Shown: in pieces, positions 25,471 through 34,090 of the stretch
How the letters are laid out: every line of letters starts with the position of its first letter
Position numbering within the stretch: position 1 is the stretch's first letter
Assembly: GCF_026001925.1 (NCBI RefSeq)
Contig: NZ_AP021870.1
Span: 124,001 to 188,000 of the forward strand
Direction of reading: 5' to 3'
DNA: 64,000 nt
From: Vibrio gangliei
GTDB lineage: Bacteria; Pseudomonadota; Gammaproteobacteria; Enterobacterales; Vibrionaceae
Program-made: the position numbers and the translations under genes
The notes under the pieces: generated by a model
Told to the model about the DNA's origin: nothing
What the model saw: only the letters and a program-made list of their open reading frames with translations
Databases searched by the model: none

Positions 25471-26607
25471 ATGGCTCAAGTTAAATTTAAAAAATTAGAA
25501 AAAGTATATTCCAATGGTTTTAAAGCGGTTCATGGCATTGATCTAACGATTCAAGATGGTGAGTTTTTAGTGATTGTTGGCCCATCAGGCTGTGCGAAAT
25601 CAACCACATTACGTATGTTGGCGGGGTTGGAAAATATCAGTGGTGGCGAAATCCAAATTGGTGATCGTGTGGTGAATAACCTGGCGCCAAAAGATCGTGG
25701 TATTGCGATGGTATTCCAAAACTATGCTCTTTATCCACACATGACTGTTGAAGAGAACCTAGCGTTTGGTTTGAAACTGCAAAAATTGCCAAAAGAAGAA
25801 ATTGAACAGCGTGTTAAAGAAGCGGCTGCAATCTTAGAAATTGAAGATTTGCTCGATCGTCTTCCACGCCAGCTTTCTGGTGGTCAAGCCCAGCGTGTCG
25901 CGGTAGGGCGTGCGATTGTGAAAAAACCAGAAGTGTTCTTGTTCGATGAACCTCTATCGAATCTGGATGCAAAATTACGTGCTTCGATGCGTGTTCGTAT
26001 CTCGGATATTCACAAACATTTAAAAGCCAGCAATAGCCCAGCAACCTCAGTGTATGTGACGCATGACCAAACCGAAGCGATGACGATGGGAGACCGAATT
26101 TGTGTGATGAAGCTAGGTGAAATCATGCAAGTGGATACCCCTGAGGAGCTTTATAACAATCCTAAAAACATGTTTGTCGCCGGCTTTATTGGTGCGCCGG
26201 AAATGAACCTCAATGAAGTGACTTTAACCGAAGAAGGTAACGATTTGTATGCTGAATTAGAGGGTCAACGCCTTTTAATTTCAAAAGAGAAAGCTGGAAA
26301 TATCAAATTAAATGGCTACACCAAAACGGTATTTGGTGTGCGTCCAGATGATATTACCGTTGCTACAGATGAAGACGATGATTCTAACGTGTTACGTGGC
26401 GATATCATTCGTATGGAGAATATGGGGCATGAGGTGTTTGTTTACTTCAAAGTGGCAAGTAAAACATTAACCGCTCGTGTGCCTGTAGATGTAGTCAAAA
26501 GCCGTGTCGGTTTTGGCTCAGAAAAGAATGTACGTTTCAAAGTACAAATGGAAAAAACTCACATTTTCGATGCCGTATCAGAAAAAAATATTTCATTAGA
26601 TAACTAA
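25471..26607 (+). CDS. togA: Oligogalacturonide ABC transporter ATPase TogA
   Basis: The 378-residue MalK/UgpC-type ATPase has a Walker A of GPSGCAKST (Ala where Gly is usual), signature LSGGQAQRVAVGRA, Walker B VFLFDEPLSNLD, switch His in VTHDQ, and a C-terminal TOBE/regulatory domain (about 240-370). It is third in the operon, 17 bp after togN. Confidence 0.9.
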   Translation: MAQVKFKKLEKVYSNGFKAVHGIDLTIQDGEFLVIVGPSGCAKSTTLRMLAGLENISGGEIQIGDRVVNNLAPKDRGIAMVFQNYALYPHMTVEENLAFGLKLQKLPKEEIEQRVKEAAAILEIEDLLDRLPRQLSGGQAQRVAVGRAIVKKPEVFLFDEPLSNLDAKLRASMRVRISDIHKHLKASNSPATSVYVTHDQTEAMTMGDRICVMKLGEIMQVDTPEELYNNPKNMFVAGFIGAPEMNLNEVTLTEEGNDLYAELEGQRLLISKEKAGNIKLNGYTKTVFGVRPDDITVATDEDDDSNVLRGDIIRMENMGHEVFVYFKVASKTLTARVPVDVVKSRVGFGSEKNVRFKVQMEKTHIFDAVSEKNISLDN

Positions 26608-26629
26608 AACTATATTTAAAGGACTGATT

Positions 26630-27910
26630 ATGAATAAACATCTAATAACGACTGTCACTACACTTGCTCTTGCGGTGGCTTCGGCTAACGCATTTGCAAA
26701 AACGGAATTACGCATGTCTTGGTGGGGCGGGAATGAACGTCACCAAGCAACTAACGCGGCGTTAGAAAAATTCCAAGAGAAATATCCTGATATTACAGTG
26801 AAAGGTGAGTACACAGGTTGGGACGGCCACTTATCTCGATTGACAACGCAAATTGCCGGTAACACTGAGCCAGATGTGATGCAAACCAACTGGAACTGGA
26901 TGCCTATCTTTTCGAAAGACGGGAACGGTTTCTATGATATGAATTCCCTGTCGAAGGAGCTAGGGGTTTCTAATTTCACCGACGCTTCGATCGAAATGAG
27001 TACTAATGCTGGTAAATTAAACGGTTTGCCTGTGAGTATGACGTCTCGAGTTTTCTATTTTAATAAAGACACTTGGGCTAAGGCGGGACTTGCTTATCCG
27101 AAAAATTGGGATGAGTTGATGCAAGCAGGCCAAGTATTTAAAGAAAAATTGGGTGAGAAATATTACCCACTCGTCATTGAAGCCCGTGATGTGTTTGCAA
27201 TGAACCGTTCTTATATGATTCAAAAACACAACAAAGACATCATCGGCACTGATGGTATGTTGAAATTTGATCAAAATGAAATGAAAGAGTTCTTCCAATT
27301 GTATGCAGATCAAGTGAAGAACCATGTGTTCCCATCCACGAAAGAGTTCGCTTCATACGGTCGTGGTAACCTTTATGAAATGCGCCCTTGGATTGAAGGT
27401 GAGTTCGGTGGTGTGTACATGTGGGACTCTGCGATTGCGAAATATGCCGATAACCTAAAACCACCAATGCAACTTGAACTAGCCGATTACCCAATGGTAG
27501 ACGGTGCGACGGATGCAGGTTTGCTGTCTCGCCCATCTATGCTGTTCTCAATTGGCCGTAATACTAAGCACCCAGAGGAAGCTGCAAAATTAATTAACTT
27601 CTTACTCAATGATCCTGATGGTGTTCAAGCGCTTGGGTTAAGCCGCAGTATTCCATTGAGCAAAAGTGGCCTAGATATTCTGACTAACAATGGTCAACTG
27701 GATAAATCTAGCTTGCAATACTTGGGCTATCAACAAGCTCTGAATGTTCCAACGAAGATTGTGACAACGCCATATACGGATAATGCGCAATTAATGGAAT
27801 TATTCAGCGAAGAAATGCAGCACATTGATTACGGTAAATCGACACCTGAAGAAGCCGCGCAAAGTTTCTTAAGTAAAGGTAATCGTTTATTGAAAAAATT
27901 AACCCGTTAA
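26630..27910 (+). CDS. togB: Periplasmic oligogalacturonide-binding protein TogB
   Basis: The 426-residue family 1 solute-binding protein has a signal peptide (MNKHLITTVTTLALAVASANAFA) and a mature start KTELRMSWWGGNERHQAT typical of TogB. It delivers oligogalacturonates to TogMN. It is last of the togMNAB genes and is followed by a terminator hairpin. Confidence 0.92.
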   Translation: MNKHLITTVTTLALAVASANAFAKTELRMSWWGGNERHQATNAALEKFQEKYPDITVKGEYTGWDGHLSRLTTQIAGNTEPDVMQTNWNWMPIFSKDGNGFYDMNSLSKELGVSNFTDASIEMSTNAGKLNGLPVSMTSRVFYFNKDTWAKAGLAYPKNWDELMQAGQVFKEKLGEKYYPLVIEARDVFAMNRSYMIQKHNKDIIGTDGMLKFDQNEMKEFFQLYADQVKNHVFPSTKEFASYGRGNLYEMRPWIEGEFGGVYMWDSAIAKYADNLKPPMQLELADYPMVDGATDAGLLSRPSMLFSIGRNTKHPEEAAKLINFLLNDPDGVQALGLSRSIPLSKSGLDILTNNGQLDKSSLQYLGYQQALNVPTKIVTTPYTDNAQLMELFSEEMQHIDYGKSTPEEAAQSFLSKGNRLLKKLTR

Positions 27911-27961
27911 TAATGTGATTTTTATATTTACGCTTTTTACATTGTAGTTGTGATCCACATT

Positions 27962-27991
27962 CCCTACCTCTATACGGGGTAGGGCTTTTTT
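27962..27991 (+). terminator. Rho-independent terminator after togB
   Basis: The stem CCCTACC / GGTAGGG with a 9-nt loop is followed by CTTTTTT. No KdgR box lies between it and the next gene, so the methylesterase-pelW-MATE genes may be reached by read-through or by a promoter not recognised here. Confidence 0.82.
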
Positions 27992-28079
27992 CAGAACCCT
28001 GCCAGATCTCCGATATTCAATGAATAAAAGCAGAAGAATAGGGCAAGGCGATGTTGTTCTGTTATGGAGAAACGTATTT

Positions 28080-29126
28080 ATGGAGAATGAGCGACAAGTT
28101 GTGGTATCACCAATGCCGCTACAAGGTCATTTTACTTCTATCCAACAAGCGTTGAATTCATTCCCTGATGATGGGCAAGCCTATCAAATATTGATTAAAC
28201 CTGGCGTGTATTATGAACGGGTTAATGTCACTCGCGATAATGTACACCTCATCGGCTACGGCCAAGAAAACACCATCATTACTGCTTCTTGCTATAACCA
28301 ACAAATTCAACATGATGGCAGTATTCCAGGCACTTATGGCTCAAGAACCGTGTGTATAGACGCAAAGCAGTGTTCAGTCAGTCAATTAACCATCCGTAAT
28401 GATTTTAAATTTTTAGAAAACCAAGCTCGACCTGAGCGTTTAAGAATTCGTCACACTCAGTCTGTTGCTTTGTTGATTGGTAATCATGCTGACTGCGTTC
28501 ACTGTGAACAGGTTCAGCTTGAGAGTTATCACGATACCTTATTCATTAATGGTGGTCGTAGCTATTTTCATCGTTGCCGGATTAGTGGTGCGATTGATTT
28601 TATTTTTGGCGCAGGTCAGGCGGTATTTACCCATTGTGACATCGTGGCGCGTAACCGAACTGATGTAAAAGGCGATCATGTCTATGGTTATGTCACCGCA
28701 CCCAGTTCGCCTAAACATCAACCATTAGGGTTTGTTTTTCTGCAGTGCAAATTATTAAAGGAAGCCGGTGTGCCTCAAGGCAGTTATGCGCTTGGCAGGC
28801 CGTGGCACCCAACCAGTCAGTTTTACGATGGACAATATGCTGATCCAGATGCAATCGGCCACTGCGCTTTCGTCGACTGCTTAATGCAAGATCATATTTT
28901 TGGCTGGGATAAAATGTCGGGTAAAGGTAAGGAAGGCGATGTTGTCTGGTTTTATCCGCATGAGTCCCGCTTTGAAGAATTCAATAACTTTATCATCAAC
29001 GCAAACCAACAGATTGAAAATAAAAGAATACTGACTTATTCGCTTTCAGATGAACAGCATAAGAATCTGATAGAGAGAGTCAAACAATGCTTATCTCCTT
29101 GGTTTCAATCTTCATATCAATTTTAG
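28080..29126 (+). CDS. Pectin methylesterase, CE8 family, apparently cytoplasmic
   Basis: The 348-residue CE8 domain covers the whole protein: catalytic-type Asp residues in SYHDTLFING and GAIDFIFGAG, and Arg in LGRPWHPTSQF. No signal peptide or lipobox is visible, with either this ATG (GGAGA about 10 bases upstream) or the longer start at 28020. It therefore probably demethylates short methylated oligogalacturonides after TogMNAB import, making them substrates for PelW and Ogl. It is about 40% like the CE8 half of the secreted fusion by eye. Next to pelW, 26 bp apart. Confidence 0.85.
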   Translation: MENERQVVVSPMPLQGHFTSIQQALNSFPDDGQAYQILIKPGVYYERVNVTRDNVHLIGYGQENTIITASCYNQQIQHDGSIPGTYGSRTVCIDAKQCSVSQLTIRNDFKFLENQARPERLRIRHTQSVALLIGNHADCVHCEQVQLESYHDTLFINGGRSYFHRCRISGAIDFIFGAGQAVFTHCDIVARNRTDVKGDHVYGYVTAPSSPKHQPLGFVFLQCKLLKEAGVPQGSYALGRPWHPTSQFYDGQYADPDAIGHCAFVDCLMQDHIFGWDKMSGKGKEGDVVWFYPHESRFEEFNNFIINANQQIENKRILTYSLSDEQHKNLIERVKQCLSPWFQSSYQF

Positions 29127-29152
29127 ATTTCATCTTATTTTAGGAGTTTTAC

Positions 29153-30781
29153 ATGGCACGACAATCTTCCCTTAGATTAATGACGGATTATTATCAGCAC
29201 ATCCTCGATCGTTTCTTAAATCAAGAGTTATATGTGCTGGCTGATGGTGCCGATACACTCAATGATAAGCCCGTTTATTGGACTTACCCAGATGGTAAGA
29301 AAGTCGTAATGAGCAACTTTGCCAGTCAACAAAATGTGCTGCGTGGATTAGTGAGTTTATCTGTAATTAGCGGTGATTCACATTGGCAGGATGTGGCACA
29401 TAAAATGGCTAAGCAGTTTTTAGACAATTACACCGATGCAGAAAGTGGCTTATTTCATTGGGGTGGGCATCGTTTTATCAATCAACAAACCGGTGAAATT
29501 GAAGGGCCTGCCAGTAAAGAGCGCGTGCATGAATTAAAGCATCATTTTCCGTTTTATGAATTCTTGTACCAAGTGGATGCAGAAAAAACGACTCAGTTCT
29601 TACACGGTTTTTGGGCGGCGCATGTGTTGGATTGGCAAAAACTCGATTTAAGTCGTCATGGGCAATATGGCGTGGCGCCAGTAGAAAATGTATTTACCCA
29701 TCACCAACCTCAGCCGGTGGTAGACCCAACGCAATGGCCCCAGTTACCCGAAACAGTCGGTTTAACCTTTGTGAATGCCTCAACAGATTTGATTTACGCG
29801 GCGACTTTTTATTCTAAATACAAAACCGAAGTGCACGCGGAAATGTGGGCGAAGCATTTGTACAAACAGTTTGTGTTGGCGCGTCACCCAGAAACAGGGA
29901 TGCCGGTGTATCAATTTTCTTCACCGCTGCAACGCGAACCTATCCCTGATGATGACAGCCTGACTTATTCTTGGTTTGGAGACCGTGCGAAGCGTCAATT
30001 TGGCCCTGAGTTTGGTGATATTGCGCGTGAAGCGAATGTGTTGTTCCGTGATAGTTGGCCGGTGGTGGTGGATAACCCGTTGGCAATTTTAGAGTGTGCA
30101 AAGCAAACTGGTGATGAAGACATGTTGGCGTGGGCCGTAAGTGGTATTAAGGCTTATTTCAAACACGCTTGGGATATGATGGAAAATAAAATCGTCCCAA
30201 TGTGGAATAGTGGCCATGACATGACGGGCTATGTGTTCCCGCGTGATGGGTATTACGGTAAGAAAGGCACAGAACTAAAGCGTCAAGATGTGGATCCTGC
30301 CTACCTATTGCCACTTATTCGAGCCTCTATTGCCAGCAAAGATATTGAGATAAGAGAGCTGACAGCCACCATGTTCGCCCGCTTTGAACTTGGCCTCATT
30401 TCACCGGATACCATGTGGCTAACGGAAGTGAATACCAACACACAGATTGCCTCTCCGTATTTGTTGTTCGCTTTGCTCGATCTGCATGAAAAGACAGGTC
30501 AAGATAAGGTATTAATGCTAGCAGATTCTATTGGTAAGAATATAATAGATAAGCACTTTCATCGTGGCTATTTCTTACCATCAGAGCAACATCGTTTTGC
30601 TCGTTTTGATGACCCTGCCTCTTTTGCGCTCATTGCACTTGAAGCCGCTCACCAAGGGAAATACGCCGATATTCCAAGACACATTTCTAATGGCGGTTAT
30701 TTACATGGCGAAGTGAGCCTAGGTGACCGTATTGAAACCGTGTACGACCGAGATATTATTTACGGAGTAACCATAGAGTAG
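29153..30781 (+). CDS. pelW: Pectate disaccharide-lyase PelW, PL2 family, cytoplasmic
   Basis: The 542-residue protein has no signal peptide and matches family PL2 in length and motifs, with an (alpha/alpha)7-barrel helix pattern and conserved segments FHWGGHRFINQQTGEIEGPASKERVHELKHH and NSGHDMTGYVFPRDGYYGKKG. PelW-type exolyases release unsaturated dimers from imported oligogalacturonates inside the cell. The start has TAGGAG upstream. Confidence 0.92.
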   Translation: MARQSSLRLMTDYYQHILDRFLNQELYVLADGADTLNDKPVYWTYPDGKKVVMSNFASQQNVLRGLVSLSVISGDSHWQDVAHKMAKQFLDNYTDAESGLFHWGGHRFINQQTGEIEGPASKERVHELKHHFPFYEFLYQVDAEKTTQFLHGFWAAHVLDWQKLDLSRHGQYGVAPVENVFTHHQPQPVVDPTQWPQLPETVGLTFVNASTDLIYAATFYSKYKTEVHAEMWAKHLYKQFVLARHPETGMPVYQFSSPLQREPIPDDDSLTYSWFGDRAKRQFGPEFGDIAREANVLFRDSWPVVVDNPLAILECAKQTGDEDMLAWAVSGIKAYFKHAWDMMENKIVPMWNSGHDMTGYVFPRDGYYGKKGTELKRQDVDPAYLLPLIRASIASKDIEIRELTATMFARFELGLISPDTMWLTEVNTNTQIASPYLLFALLDLHEKTGQDKVLMLADSIGKNIIDKHFHRGYFLPSEQHRFARFDDPASFALIALEAAHQGKYADIPRHISNGGYLHGEVSLGDRIETVYDRDIIYGVTIE

Positions 30782-30785
30782 AGGC

Positions 30786-32198
30786 ATGAATTTCCCTTTT
30801 TCGTCTTTAAAAGATCGCCCATTAACGATACGTAAACGCCATAAGGTTTTATTAATTCGTGATGTATTTCCTTTAGCGTGGCCGATTTTTATTGAGCTGT
30901 TATGTGTCGTGTTAATGGGCATCATTAGTACGATTTTGGTGAGCCGTCTCGGCCAAGCCCAAACCGCCGCAATTGGTATTAGCGACAGTTTTACCTACAT
31001 CATGTACTCGGTTCTGGCGGCCATTGAGCTTGGCGGCACGGTGATTGTGGCGCAATCTTATGGCCGTAGGAACAGTGAGCAAGCGATTGATCAAGCCAGA
31101 CAAACGATCAGTTTGAACACATTGATTGCCGTTTTGTTTTTGGTTGTTGTGGTACTCGGTGGTAAGCCTTTGCTCGAAGTGGTGGCTTATGGTGCGGAAC
31201 CGGAAGTCATTCATCTGGCTGAAGTGTATTTGGCCTCGATGGCGCTAAGCTATCCTGCTCTGGCCATTACTTTGGCGGGCAGTGGGGTGTTACGTGCTGT
31301 AGGGAACAGTAAGTTGCCAATGCGAGTTAATATTCTCACTAACTTGCTCAATATTGCGTTTAGTTACCCGTTGATTTACGGGGTGGGCGATTGGCAAGGT
31401 TGGGGGCTGCTTGGCGCTGGTCTGGGGGTTTCTCTAGCTCGTTGGGTGGGCGCGGGTATTATTTTGGCGTATTTGGCGAAAAACTCACGTTTTGTTATTC
31501 CATTTAAACTGTATTTCACTCAATTTAGCCGCAAAACGTTAAGCGATATTTTGGGTATTGGTATCCCTGCTAGTGTGGAATCACTGATGTTCAACATTGG
31601 CAAAATGATCACCATTCTTATGGTGGCGGGCATGGGCACCGTTGCGATGGCAGGTAACGTGATTGCGTTCTCGATTATCTTAATGATCAACATTCCAGGA
31701 AACACACTTGGCATGGCTGCAACGGTGATTGTCGGTAAACGTTTAGGGCAAAACAGACCTAAGATGGCGCAGCAAGAATTGATGTTGATTTTCGTGGCAT
31801 CCACTATTTTATTAGTGGTTTCAACCTTGCTCTTTGTGCCATTCATTCATCAAATTGCCCAACTTTATACCTCAGAAGAGTCAGTCATCGATGTGGTGGT
31901 GAATCTGTTTTATCTGAACGCGCTCTTCATGCCTATTTGGGCGGCATCCTTTGTGCTTCCTGCGGCGTTTAAAGGGGCAAAAGACGTGAAATTTACCATG
32001 TGGGCAGCGATCATCAGCATGTGGGGCTGCCGCATTTGCTGCGGTTACCTCTTCGGTGTGGTGCTTGGTTTTGGAGTGTATGGGGTATGGATTGGCATGT
32101 TCAGCGATTGGATTGTACGCGGTTCATTATTTTTTATTCGTTTGTCTAAACAAAAATGGCTGGCGAGGTATTATCGCGATAACACAACGATCAGTTAA
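30786..32198 (+). CDS. MATE-family multidrug/sodium antiporter-like transporter
   Basis: The 470-residue polytopic protein has 12 predicted helices in two homologous halves (MatE repeats at about 25-185 and 250-410). It begins 4 bp after the pelW stop, so it is translationally linked to a pectin enzyme. MATE proteins usually export cationic drugs or toxic metabolites in exchange for Na+ or H+. Export of a by-product of pectin breakdown or of plant phenolics is a possibility, not shown by the sequence. Confidence 0.88.
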   Translation: MNFPFSSLKDRPLTIRKRHKVLLIRDVFPLAWPIFIELLCVVLMGIISTILVSRLGQAQTAAIGISDSFTYIMYSVLAAIELGGTVIVAQSYGRRNSEQAIDQARQTISLNTLIAVLFLVVVVLGGKPLLEVVAYGAEPEVIHLAEVYLASMALSYPALAITLAGSGVLRAVGNSKLPMRVNILTNLLNIAFSYPLIYGVGDWQGWGLLGAGLGVSLARWVGAGIILAYLAKNSRFVIPFKLYFTQFSRKTLSDILGIGIPASVESLMFNIGKMITILMVAGMGTVAMAGNVIAFSIILMINIPGNTLGMAATVIVGKRLGQNRPKMAQQELMLIFVASTILLVVSTLLFVPFIHQIAQLYTSEESVIDVVVNLFYLNALFMPIWAASFVLPAAFKGAKDVKFTMWAAIISMWGCRICCGYLFGVVLGFGVYGVWIGMFSDWIVRGSLFFIRLSKQKWLARYYRDNTTIS

Positions 32199-32225
32199 AT
32201 ATCATTGAAGTCTGAAGCTCTCTAT

Positions 32226-32256
32226 AAACCCCAATCAGCGATGGTTGGGGTTTTGT
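32226..32256 (+). terminator. Rho-independent terminator after the MATE gene
   Basis: The stem AAACCCCAA / TTGGGGTTT has a 10-nt loop and a T-rich tail. It closes the methylesterase-pelW-MATE transcript. Confidence 0.85.
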
Positions 32257-32291
32257 TTTTAGTGTTGTTTTACTGACCTTTCATTCATTTG

Positions 32292-32310
32292 TTGTGATCT
32301 TTTTAACAAA
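32292..32310. promoter_or_regulatory. CRP-like site upstream of the PL1 lyase
   Basis: TTGTGATCTTTTTAACAAA has an intact TGTGA half and a degenerate second half at N6 spacing. It lies 11 bp upstream of a KdgR box. Confidence 0.45.
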
Positions 32311-32320
32311 TTGTCATTTA

Positions 32321-32340
32321 TGAACCATTGTTTTGAAAAT
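32321..32340 (+). promoter_or_regulatory. Probable KdgR box upstream of the PL1 lyase
   Basis: TGAACCATTGTTTTGAAAAT fits the box family of this window, 71 bp before the lyase start. Confidence 0.72.
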
Positions 32341-32410
32341 AATAGCTATGCTTTTCATTGATGTTTTTACTCAAGACATCATGGACTTTATGAAAGGATG
32401 AGAATGAACA

Positions 32411-33952
32411 ATGAATAAAAATATAATGAAAACGAAACTCGCCCAAAGTATGACTTTTGCTTTGCTATTTGGTGCCTCGAGCGTTGTGATGGCTGGGCCT
32501 GTTGGTTATGCCAGCTTGAATGGCGGTACAACCGGCGGTGAAGGTGGTCAGGTTGTGTATGCGACAACAGGTACAGAGATAAACCAAGCCATGTGTAGTC
32601 GTGAGGCTGATGATACACCGTTGATCATTTATGTTTCTGGCGTTATCAATCATGGAAACACGGGAAAAGTATCAGGAAGCTGTGATACCACAGGCGATGA
32701 AATTCAATTCAAACGTGTCAGTAACATTTCTCTTATCGGGACAGGAGATGGGGCTTTATTTGACGAAATTGGTATCCACTTACGTGAAACGTCCAACATC
32801 ATTATTCGTAATATTCATGTACGTAATGTAAAGAAATCGGGTTCACCCACCTCTAATGGTGGTGATGCCATTGGTATGGAAACCGATGTTCACAATGTCT
32901 GGATTGATCACAATGAATTAGAAGCCTCTGGCGGTGAAAAAGATGGCTACGATTCTTTGATTGATATGAAAGCGGGCACTCAGTATGTCACCGTCTCTTA
33001 TAACTATATTCATCACTCTGGCCGTGGTGGTTTGATGGGGTCGAGCGACAGTGATACCGAGAATACTTATGTGACGTTCCACCATAACCGTTATGAAGAT
33101 ATTGATTCTCGCCTACCTTTACTACGTCATGGTACGGCTCATGCTTTCAATAACTATTATGATGGTATCGAAAAGTCTGGCATGAACCCACGCATCGGCG
33201 GGCAAATTAAAGCGGAAAATAATCATTTTGCCAATGCACAAAACCCGATAGGCACCTTCTACACCGATGATATGGGCTTTTGGGATGTCTCTGGAAACAT
33301 TTTTGAAAATGTCACTTGGGTTGCAAATGATACTAACCATCCAGCAGGCCCAGATCCGGTTTCGACGACTTCCATTTCTATCCCATATAGTTATTCATTA
33401 GATGATGCTGAATGTGTTAAAGATATTGTGCTTGCTACGGCTGGGCCTAATAACGGCTTTGCAGTGTCTGATGGTGATTGCAGCGTTGAAAGTGGTGGAG
33501 ACACTGGAAACGGCGGAGATACAGGCAATGGTGGCGATAACGGTTCTGGCGGTGAAGACGGTTCAGGTGGTGATAATGGTTCAGGTACACCGTCAACAGA
33601 AAATCTCGCTTTAATTGCTGGTTCAGATGGTTCAAGTAAAGGTCACGGCAGCTATGGTGATGTTCGTGATGGTGATATGAGTTCGTATTGGTCGCCATCA
33701 AGCTCTACTGGCCGTATTTCTTTGAAGTGGGGTGAGGCGCAAACAATCAGTACCGTGATCATTCGTGAAGCCGCTGGATTTGAAGGCCGTATTACCAGCT
33801 GGACATTAACTAATAATGATAATGGTGATGTGCTAGCGACAGGGTCTGGAGCTGGTACGATTACTTTCTCTGCTACCACATTGAACAAAGTGAATTTCAA
33901 TATTACTGGCTCGAATGGAACACCAGCAGTTGCAGAGTTTGAAAGTTATTAA
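32411..33952 (+). CDS. Secreted pectate lyase, PL1 family, with C-terminal binding-like domain
   Basis: The 513-residue protein has a signal peptide (to about residue 28, ending VVMAGP). A PL1 beta-helix catalytic domain spans about 30-340, with NVWIDHNE, the calcium-site region DGYDSLIDMK and the catalytic-Arg segment DSRLPLLRHG. A Gly/Asp/Asn-rich linker (about 360-392) joins it to a C-terminal domain of about 115 residues (ENLALIAGSDGSSKGHGSYGDVRDGDMSSYWSP...) resembling F5/8-type or CBM32-like binding folds. It should cut polygalacturonate outside the cell. KdgR and CRP-like sites lie upstream. Confidence 0.9.
   Translation: MNKNIMKTKLAQSMTFALLFGASSVVMAGPVGYASLNGGTTGGEGGQVVYATTGTEINQAMCSREADDTPLIIYVSGVINHGNTGKVSGSCDTTGDEIQFKRVSNISLIGTGDGALFDEIGIHLRETSNIIIRNIHVRNVKKSGSPTSNGGDAIGMETDVHNVWIDHNELEASGGEKDGYDSLIDMKAGTQYVTVSYNYIHHSGRGGLMGSSDSDTENTYVTFHHNRYEDIDSRLPLLRHGTAHAFNNYYDGIEKSGMNPRIGGQIKAENNHFANAQNPIGTFYTDDMGFWDVSGNIFENVTWVANDTNHPAGPDPVSTTSISIPYSYSLDDAECVKDIVLATAGPNNGFAVSDGDCSVESGGDTGNGGDTGNGGDNGSGGEDGSGGDNGSGTPSTENLALIAGSDGSSKGHGSYGDVRDGDMSSYWSPSSSTGRISLKWGEAQTISTVIIREAAGFEGRITSWTLTNNDNGDVLATGSGAGTITFSATTLNKVNFNITGSNGTPAVAEFESY
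33493..33588 (+). repeat. Degenerate short repeat encoding the Gly-rich linker of the PL1 lyase
   Basis: About ten near-copies of a GGTGGNGAY-like unit encode GGDTGNGGDNGSGGEDGSGG. Repeats of this kind are prone to length change between strains. Confidence 0.75.
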
Positions 33953-33997
33953 GCCTTAGTGCTCTAAGACTAAATTCATTTTTATCATTACTTTTTC

Positions 33998-34023
33998 AAA
34001 GCGCTCAAATTGGGCGCTTTTTT
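33998..34023 (+). terminator. Rho-independent terminator after the PL1 lyase
   Basis: AAAGCGC / GCGCTTT with a 9-nt loop is followed by TTT on the plus strand, 45 bp past the stop. Confidence 0.8.
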
Positions 34024-34090
34024 ATATTTTTCATGTTTGAGTCAATTTAGTATATCTTGTTATTACCTATTCCTAACTAGCATCAATGAT

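Noticed and set aside
25471..26607. Ala in the TogA Walker A motif (GCAKST) as a sign of an inactive ATPase
   Set aside because: The Lys and Ser/Thr that bind nucleotide are intact and all other motifs are present, so loss of function is not supported.
34010..34090. N-terminal extension of the LysR gene
   Set aside because: It would begin inside the PL1 terminator, and the extension has no LysR counterpart; the ATG at 34091 gives the canonical start.
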